A DNA stretch of 64,000 bases, taken from NCBI RefSeq assembly GCF_900102545.1, contig NZ_FNBN01000001.1, positions 301,198-365,197 of the forward strand, given 5' to 3'. The notes beneath the pieces are model-generated. The model made no database searches and had not been told where the DNA came from. It saw only the letters and a program-made list of their open reading frames with translations. Positions 58,314 through 64,000 of the stretch are shown in pieces; within the stretch, counting starts at the first letter, position 1; each line of letters begins with the position of its first letter. The position numbers and the translations under genes are program-made. The stretch is from Chitinophaga filiformis (GTDB lineage Bacteria; Bacteroidota; Bacteroidia; Chitinophagales; Chitinophagaceae).

Positions 58314-59423
58314 TTATTTGTTCACCTTCCAATAGGCAGTACTACCGGGTTTCCGTTCATCGGTAGCCTTCATTAACAAGGTGTCTCCCGGTTGTATGCC
58401 TGCAAATATCTCAGTTCCCTTATCAGTAGTGATCCCTTGCCTGATGTCTACCCATTCGGCTTTCCCTTCTTTCACTCTGATCACAAACTTTCTTTCCTGT
58501 GTAGTGGCTATTGCAGTGGCAGGTACTATCAGGGAGGGCATATCCCGCTGTAAGGCTATTTTCACATAGGCAAAGGCGCCGGCCTTGAGCTTTCCTTCAC
58601 TATTAGGCACTTCAAACTCCCATAATTCCGTACGGGTAGCAGGATCGATCGTTCCTGACTTACGGGTCAGCTTTGCTGCAAAGCGTTCCAGCGGATAAGC
58701 ATCTACCCTGAAATCTATACCGCCTGCAGCCCGGGCTGCTCCTGTATACATCTCTGGCACTGCAGCCCGTAAACGCAAGAGGTGGAGATCCTGTATAGTC
58801 AGCAAAGGCGTACTCGTTCCGGTAAAAGCACCAGCATTTACTTTCCTGGCGGTGATAATGCCATTGAAAGGCGCCGTTATATACAGGTAACCTGATACGT
58901 CGCGGTATGCCTGCGACTGCTTTTCAGCGGCCACATAAGCGCTGCTGTCGGCCATCATCTGGTTCCTGCTGCGTTCAAGATCAACAGGCGCTACTATACC
59001 CGGTGTTTTAGCCTGAGAAGCACGATACAGGCGCTCGTAATGGTCTTTGCTGGAGGTCCATTTAGATTTTGCAGATAATACGATGGCTTCCGATTCTGCA
59101 AAACGGCTATTCACTTCCGGCGCTTTGATAACCGCCAGTACCTGTCCCTTCCTGACTTTATCACCAAGATCTACTTTCATCTCCTGAACAAATCCTTCCA
59201 CTTTCGCATAGAGATCTGCATATTCATAAGGCAATAATTCAGCCGGCAACTCTACTGTTTTATGCAGGGTATCCTGCTGCACAATGAATGCCGCTACGGT
59301 ATCTTTCGCAGTACCGATTTCAGTGGTGTCTGTATGCTCCGGACCGCCACAGGCAGTCAGCAGGTAAACTGTACAGATAGCAAGGGCTGATGGCAGCCCG
59401 GCGGCTTTATTTATCTTTGTCAT
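58314..59423 (-). CDS. RND efflux periplasmic adaptor (membrane fusion protein)
   Basis: A 369-residue lipoprotein (lipobox LTAC, Cys25) from ATG at 59421-59423; it overlaps the RND gene's end by 17 bases. Biotinyl-lipoyl hairpin parts are VEGFVQEMKVDLGDKVRKGQ and PFNGIITARKVNAGAFTGTS, with long coiled-coil helices between, then the beta-barrel and membrane-proximal domains (LIVPATAIATTQERKFVIRV, ATDERKPG). It bridges the inner-membrane pump and TolC. Confidence 0.92.
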   Translation of the reverse strand: MTKINKAAGLPSALAICTVYLLTACGGPEHTDTTEIGTAKDTVAAFIVQQDTLHKTVELPAELLPYEYADLYAKVEGFVQEMKVDLGDKVRKGQVLAVIKAPEVNSRFAESEAIVLSAKSKWTSSKDHYERLYRASQAKTPGIVAPVDLERSRNQMMADSSAYVAAEKQSQAYRDVSGYLYITAPFNGIITARKVNAGAFTGTSTPLLTIQDLHLLRLRAAVPEMYTGAARAAGGIDFRVDAYPLERFAAKLTRKSGTIDPATRTELWEFEVPNSEGKLKAGAFAYVKIALQRDMPSLIVPATAIATTQERKFVIRVKEGKAEWVDIRQGITTDKGTEIFAGIQPGDTLLMKATDERKPGSTAYWKVNK

Positions 59424-62400
59424 AATAAATACTGTCTTTATCGTCCGGGTCGAGAGATACAAATCTGTAAGGCCTTTTTCCTGTATATGACCGGTAAATA
59501 TGAGGCAGGAAAAACAATACACCTACTGCGGAAAATAACAAACCTCCTATCACTGCAATACCTAAAGGCGCCGTCTGATCACCACCTTCAGATAATCCCA
59601 GTGCCATGGGTATCATACCTGCTATCATAGCGGCGCTGGTCATCAGGATAGGACGCAACCTGTTCTCTGCTGCCAGCATGTAGGCATGGTTATCGCCGGT
59701 ACGCCGGTAATACTCTGCATTTGTGATGAACAATACACTGTTGGCAATGGCTACTCCCGCGGCCATAATGATGCCCATGTAGGATTGTATATTCAGCGTA
59801 TTGCCTGTTATATAGAGGAAGAGCAGTGCGCCTGCAATCACCGCGGGAATAATTGACAAGGCAGCTAAGGCTACACGGAAGGATTGAAAGTAAACCGCCA
59901 TCAACATAAAAATAACAACCAACGCTACCAGTAAACCGAACTGCAGGCTTGTTAACGTCTGTTGCAATAATTCCGGCTGACCGCGTAACAGGATACGTGC
60001 ACCGTTCTGCAATTTCCCCATCTCTGTTATAGCCTTATTCACACGTTTGAATATAGCTCCCTGGTCCTGCGATTGAATATTGGCAGTGATAGTGATGTAA
60101 CGCTGCTGATTCAACCTGTCATATTCCCCGGCTATACTGGTGTATTTCCAGGAGGCTACTTCATTGAGATAATGGGTTTTACCATCACTTCCTGCCACAG
60201 GAATTGCTTCCAGCTGTGCGGTGCTGTTCATCCGGAATTCCGGGTACTGCACCTGTACCTGGTAAGCTGTTCCCGTTGTTTTATCCAGCCAGTAACTGGG
60301 ACTGGTAAACCGGCTGGAAGAAGTAGCTGTTACCAGCGATCTTGAGATCTGTTCTGTACTGAGTCCTAACTGGCCTGCTTTTACCCTGTCTATATCCAGT
60401 CTGATGGCAGGATATTCAAGCGGAGTGGTGATCTGGAGGTCGCGGAGTTCTGGTATCACTGATAACTTCTTCATGAGTTGTACCGCGGTTGCCTTTCCTT
60501 CCGCCAGGTTTCTGTTTGCAACGGCTATTTCCACAGGATTGGTATTGCCCAGGTTTAACACTTGCTCTACTATGTCGCCCGGTTCAAAGGAGATAGTAGC
60601 AGCAGGCATTTCTTTCTTCACGGCAGCGCGTAATGATTCCATGAAAACAGGCATTTCGATAGCACCTTTTCTGAGCTTTATACGCACCACCGATTCTTGT
60701 GGTCCGCCTGTCCAGAGGTGGATATAGTTCACCGGGTAACTGGATGGCTGTGTCCCTACAAAAGCAGAGGTGAGCTCTACATTGCCTTTACCTGCGATGC
60801 TGTCTGTTAGTGCCAGCAACTTCCGGGTGGCATCTTCCGTACGTTCAAAACGGGTACCCACCGGCAGGCGCATACGGATCTGTGCCTGTCCGCTGTCTGT
60901 ACGGGGAAAAAGCGCTGTACCTGCTCCTCTGAACAACAATATAACCAGCAGTAAAGACACGCATATAAACAGCACAGTTACCCAGCTTTTATCAAATACC
61001 GGCTTGCTACCATTAGTAACATACCAGCTCTTAAATCGCTCGAAGCGACCGGGAGGCTGGGCAGTTCTTATATTTAAATGCGGTTTCAGGAACCAGTTGG
61101 AGGCCACCGGCACGAAGGTCTGCGACAAAAAGAAGGAGGCGATCATAGCAAAAGCCACGGCCAGCGATAAAGGCAGGAACATGGCGCCCGGCACACCGTT
61201 CATAAATACAGCGGGTACAAACACCGCCAGTATGCTGAGCAGGATGAGTACTTTCGGACCAGCAATTTCTTTCGCCCCATCAGCAATAGCCCTGGCCTTA
61301 CTTTTACCGGCTTCCAGGTGACGGTGTATATTCTCTACCGTTACGGTGGCTTCATCGACCAGTATTCCCACTGACAATGCCAATCCTCCCAGGGTCATGA
61401 TATTGATGGTTTGCCCTGTCAGGTAAAGCAATGTGGCAGAGCAAAGCAATGCCAGCGGGATGGTCATCACTACGATCAGTGCACTGCGCCTGTCGCCCAG
61501 GAACAATAGTACCATCAAACCAGTAAGCAGTGCTCCTATCCCACCTTCAAACAAGAGGCTTTTCAGTGAGTTGATCACATACCCGGACTGGTCAAATGCA
61601 TAGGTTACTTTGATATCTGAAGGGATGGCTGCCTGCATATCGGGCAATGCGGCTTTTACCCGCTGTACCACATCCCAGGTGGAAGCATCTGCCCGTTTGG
61701 TAACAGGAATATATACCGCACGCTTGCCGTTCACCAGTGCATAACTGGTAGTTACGTCAGCGCCCATACTTACCGTTGCAATGTCTCTTACATATACTGC
61801 CGGGCCGGCGCCCATTTGCAAAGGTGTATTCTGCAGGTCCTGCAAGGTTTCAATGACACTGTTCTGCGGTGTGATATAAGTTGTATCTCCGATGCGGATA
61901 TTTCCTGCCGGAGAGATGGTATTGGATTTAGCCAGCGCCTGTACGATCTGATCGGGCGCGAGGCCATAACCTCTCACCTTTTCAGGATCTACGGTGATCA
62001 ATACTGTCTTTTGATTTCCACCGAAAGGAGGTGGTGCAGATACACCCGGTAAAGTAGAGAACATAGGGCGCACCTTGAACAATGCCAGGTCGGCTATTTC
62101 ACCCAGTGAGCGGTTTTCAGAACTGAATACCAGCTGTCCTACCGGTACGCTTCCCGCATCAAAGCGGGTCACGAATGGAGGCACTGTGCCAGGCGGCATG
62201 AATGCCCGGGACCTGTTCACATAGCCTACCACTTCTGCCATTGCCTGACTCATATCTGTGCCTTCGTTGAACTCCAGCTTGATAATGGCAGCACCCTGAA
62301 TGCTTTTTGAAGTGACATATTTTACACCGGTGATGTACAGGAAATGGTATTCGTAGTAAGAGGTGATGAACCCTTCCATCTGTTCAGGAGAAAGACCACC

Positions 62401-62553
62401 ATAGGGCTGCGCGACATATACTACCGGCAATCCCAGGCGGGGGAAGATGTCTATTTTAGTATTCCTGACAGACAGCACAGAAAAGAAAACAATGCCGATC
62501 ACCGCCACGAGGATAGTAACAGGATGCCGTAATGCCGAAATAATAAGCTTCAT
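59407..62553 (-). CDS. RND-family efflux transporter permease
   Basis: A 1,048-residue 12-helix pump of the HAE1/AcrB or CusA-like class. First helix at 13-30 (TILVAVIGIVFFSVLSV), the two large periplasmic loops, and the helix 4 pair (GGLALSVGILVDEATVTVEN) with Asp and Glu candidates in the membrane. It also has the GAVIANSVLFITNAEYYRR motif in the second half. No CusA-type Met relay is obvious, so an organic substrate is likelier. It lies 7 bp after tolC. Confidence 0.93.
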   Translation of the reverse strand: MKLIISALRHPVTILVAVIGIVFFSVLSVRNTKIDIFPRLGLPVVYVAQPYGGLSPEQMEGFITSYYEYHFLYITGVKYVTSKSIQGAAIIKLEFNEGTDMSQAMAEVVGYVNRSRAFMPPGTVPPFVTRFDAGSVPVGQLVFSSENRSLGEIADLALFKVRPMFSTLPGVSAPPPFGGNQKTVLITVDPEKVRGYGLAPDQIVQALAKSNTISPAGNIRIGDTTYITPQNSVIETLQDLQNTPLQMGAGPAVYVRDIATVSMGADVTTSYALVNGKRAVYIPVTKRADASTWDVVQRVKAALPDMQAAIPSDIKVTYAFDQSGYVINSLKSLLFEGGIGALLTGLMVLLFLGDRRSALIVVMTIPLALLCSATLLYLTGQTINIMTLGGLALSVGILVDEATVTVENIHRHLEAGKSKARAIADGAKEIAGPKVLILLSILAVFVPAVFMNGVPGAMFLPLSLAVAFAMIASFFLSQTFVPVASNWFLKPHLNIRTAQPPGRFERFKSWYVTNGSKPVFDKSWVTVLFICVSLLLVILLFRGAGTALFPRTDSGQAQIRMRLPVGTRFERTEDATRKLLALTDSIAGKGNVELTSAFVGTQPSSYPVNYIHLWTGGPQESVVRIKLRKGAIEMPVFMESLRAAVKKEMPAATISFEPGDIVEQVLNLGNTNPVEIAVANRNLAEGKATAVQLMKKLSVIPELRDLQITTPLEYPAIRLDIDRVKAGQLGLSTEQISRSLVTATSSSRFTSPSYWLDKTTGTAYQVQVQYPEFRMNSTAQLEAIPVAGSDGKTHYLNEVASWKYTSIAGEYDRLNQQRYITITANIQSQDQGAIFKRVNKAITEMGKLQNGARILLRGQPELLQQTLTSLQFGLLVALVVIFMLMAVYFQSFRVALAALSIIPAVIAGALLFLYITGNTLNIQSYMGIIMAAGVAIANSVLFITNAEYYRRTGDNHAYMLAAENRLRPILMTSAAMIAGMIPMALGLSEGGDQTAPLGIAVIGGLLFSAVGVLFFLPHIYRSYTGKRPYRFVSLDPDDKDSIYYDKDK

Positions 62554-62560
62554 AATATCT

Positions 62561-63961
62561 TTATTTTATGCTGCCGGTAAATTCCTCCAGGTTGCCATTG
62601 GCGATGGATATTTCCAGCAATGCCCGCCATGCCTGCAATAGTGCTCCTGCCTCATTGGTTTCCGCTTTTAAGAGGTCATATTGCCCCTGTATCAATCTTG
62701 TAAAATCTATCAGTCCACTCTGATAACTCAGTGTAAGACCATCATAGGCATACCTGGCTGCCTGCGATTGCACGGTACTCTGATGGGCTATCAAAAGACT
62801 CTGACGATAGTTGAACTGTGCAATTTCCTGTTGCTTCTGCAGGTTCACTGATATCTGCCCCATCTCTGCTGTTGCCGCTTTTACCGTGGCCTGATATTGT
62901 TTCTTTTGCAGGTTTATCTGTGTAAACTGCAGTATAGGAAAGCTGACCTGTATACCGGCGCCATAATTCTTCCGGGTGAGGCTCCAGCCATTTGCTTTAT
63001 CAATCGTTCCATCTGCGCCAACACCGGAACCTCTGGCATACGCATTCGCCCATATATCGAGCCGTGGGCGCCATAAGCGCTGCACTTCTTTTAATGCAGC
63101 CTCACTCACTTCCTTCTTTGCTTCATAATACTGGAAGAGCGGATGATCCGTCATTTTCAGGGTATCGGTTTTTGCGACCGGCAGCTGTGTGGCCAGCAGT
63201 GTATCTGATAAGCTGATATTGTCGGGAGAAGCGGGGATGGCAGCAATACGCGACAACTCCGTCAGTTCCATATAATACTGGCCTTGTGTGCGCAGCAGTT
63301 CTGTTTCTGCCTGTGCCAGCGCTGCCTGAAACTGGGTGGTATCAATACCGGGACGCAATCCTTCTGCAGCATATACCAATGATTGTTCCAGTCCTGCACG
63401 GGTACGGGCAATATTGGCCTTATAACTTTCCACCAACCGTTGCAGATACACCGCATTCAGATAAGTTGCAATAGCCATGTACTGCTGACGGAACAGAGCG
63501 TCATTGTAAAAGCTATTCGCCAGCTTATATTCCGCAGCCGCCTTTTCTACTGCAGCCTGTCGCTGGCCGAATGTCAGGGGATTCCATTTTACCATGGCAC
63601 CTAACGCAGTTCCCGGAACGGGGTCATAGACATTACCGGAAGAAGGAGGACCACTGATTGGCAATATCAATCCGGGATAACTCATGCCGGTAATATTGTT
63701 GTACGTGGCATAGCCTGCCTGATAGCCAGCAGTTACTTCAGGCATCATCGTATTCTTAGCGATCTTCACATTAAAGCCGGCTGCGTTGGCCTGTTCCTTA
63801 TAGCCCGCCAGTTGTAGTTGCTGCGACTGTATAAGGGATAAAACATCCTTTACTGAAATAACCTGCTGTTGTGCCCTGGCATGCTGGAACACACTGACCG
63901 CCCACAGGCTGACGGTTAACACCATGAACCGGTAATAAGAACAAAGGAAACTTTTCATCAT
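62561..63961 (-). CDS. TolC-family outer-membrane efflux protein
   Basis: A 466-residue outer-membrane channel with signal peptide (about 1-30, ending ARA) and two TolC helical repeats: the helix pair around AKNTMMPEVTAGYQAGYATY and GLRPGIDTTQFQAALAQAET, then VSFPILQFTQINLQKKQYQA and the late GLTLSYQSGLIDFTRLIQGQ. It is the first gene of the tolC-RND-MFP operon (gap 7 bp, then 17-bp overlap). Its promoter is beyond 63961, outside the window's last 39 bases. Confidence 0.93.
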   Translation of the reverse strand: MMKSFLCSYYRFMVLTVSLWAVSVFQHARAQQQVISVKDVLSLIQSQQLQLAGYKEQANAAGFNVKIAKNTMMPEVTAGYQAGYATYNNITGMSYPGLILPISGPPSSGNVYDPVPGTALGAMVKWNPLTFGQRQAAVEKAAAEYKLANSFYNDALFRQQYMAIATYLNAVYLQRLVESYKANIARTRAGLEQSLVYAAEGLRPGIDTTQFQAALAQAETELLRTQGQYYMELTELSRIAAIPASPDNISLSDTLLATQLPVAKTDTLKMTDHPLFQYYEAKKEVSEAALKEVQRLWRPRLDIWANAYARGSGVGADGTIDKANGWSLTRKNYGAGIQVSFPILQFTQINLQKKQYQATVKAATAEMGQISVNLQKQQEIAQFNYRQSLLIAHQSTVQSQAARYAYDGLTLSYQSGLIDFTRLIQGQYDLLKAETNEAGALLQAWRALLEISIANGNLEEFTGSIK

Positions 63962-64000
63962 GAACCGTGATACGATTTATGCCGGTGGTGGGCAATCGTT

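Noticed and set aside
60770-61321. 183-codon rightward ORF inside the RND permease
   Set aside because: Antisense to the RND pump, whose motifs cover the whole region; low-complexity Ser/Thr/Ala content is what GC-biased shadow frames give.
1-64000. CRISPR arrays, insertion sequences, prophage or integrase genes, tRNA and rRNA
   Set aside because: No spaced direct repeats of the needed length, no transposase or integrase motifs, and no tRNA-like cloverleaf ends were seen in the intergenic gaps on either strand.

Overview
The window looks like a chromosomal segment of a Bacteroidota bacterium, most likely a Chitinophaga-type member of the Chitinophagaceae. The evidence is a C-terminal type IX secretion (T9SS) sorting domain on a 1,044-residue secreted protein, two LytTR/His-kinase two-component pairs, an FtsX/MacB permease of the Bacteroidota type, many lipoproteins with short Cys-anchored signals, and promoter boxes of the form TAnnTTTG. 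No rRNA, tRNA, insertion sequence, prophage or CRISPR array was seen. Most of it is ordinary accessory chromosome made of short operons separated by clear hairpin terminators.

Layout. 0-6 kb: an unrecognised 609-residue protein with FMN-barrel-like motifs, an exported protein and a LytTR two-component system, all leftward. 6-10 kb: a cupin and an SDR (rightward) facing a vanadium-haloperoxidase-like lipoprotein and its outer-membrane partner. 10-13 kb: a VOC protein divergent from an HxlR regulator with a palindromic operator, an AraC regulator and a DHFR/RibD-like reductase. 13.3-17.4 kb: an AT-richer run of six small genes including SUKH-like and DUF5655-like proteins. 17.5-20.2 kb: two lipoproteins transcribed from back-to-back copies of one ECF-like promoter, followed by an ECF sigma factor that seems to lack an ATG/GTG/TTG start and its probable anti-sigma partner. 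20.3-27.2 kb: a large T9SS cargo protein, rpiA, YdeI-like, DUF1761-like, a WYL regulator and an exported SDR. 27.5-32.6 kb: a small ORF plus bestrophin, an AhpD-like/YCII/ECF-TPR sigma cluster, an orphan succinate dehydrogenase cytochrome b, a second YCII and a CsbD-like protein. 32.8-39 kb: an NmrA-like protein, a very large sigma-54 activator with four GAF-like modules, an alpha/beta hydrolase and an unknown protein. 39.4-46 kb: a GH16 glucanase lipoprotein, an FtsX-type permease behind a candidate sigma-54 promoter, and the second LytTR system. 46.3-52.5 kb: an AraC regulator with a target SDR, a small-protein/GNAT pair of toxin-antitoxin form, a tyrosine phosphatase, small hypotheticals, OsmC, a DUF1348-like protein and TetR. 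52.6-64 kb: a haem-binding/cytochrome P460 protein, a 3-hydroxyisobutyrate-dehydrogenase-like reductase, a GH128-like glucanase, an aldo-keto reductase, thioredoxin, and a TolC/RND/MFP efflux operon.

How the genes work together. Several small regulators sit beside their likely targets with operators readable in the DNA: HxlR, AraC, TetR and WYL. The most distinctive non-coding structure is at 17990-18093, where two divergent 36-37 bp promoter copies share CCCAACCCTT and a GGGGTAyTrCTrTTA box; a third copy of the downstream box lies at 10186-10199. A second is a candidate sigma-54 promoter at 41091-41106 with alternating GGACA/TGTCC half-sites upstream. These are read directly from the sequence; functions are inferred from family knowledge, and no searches were run.
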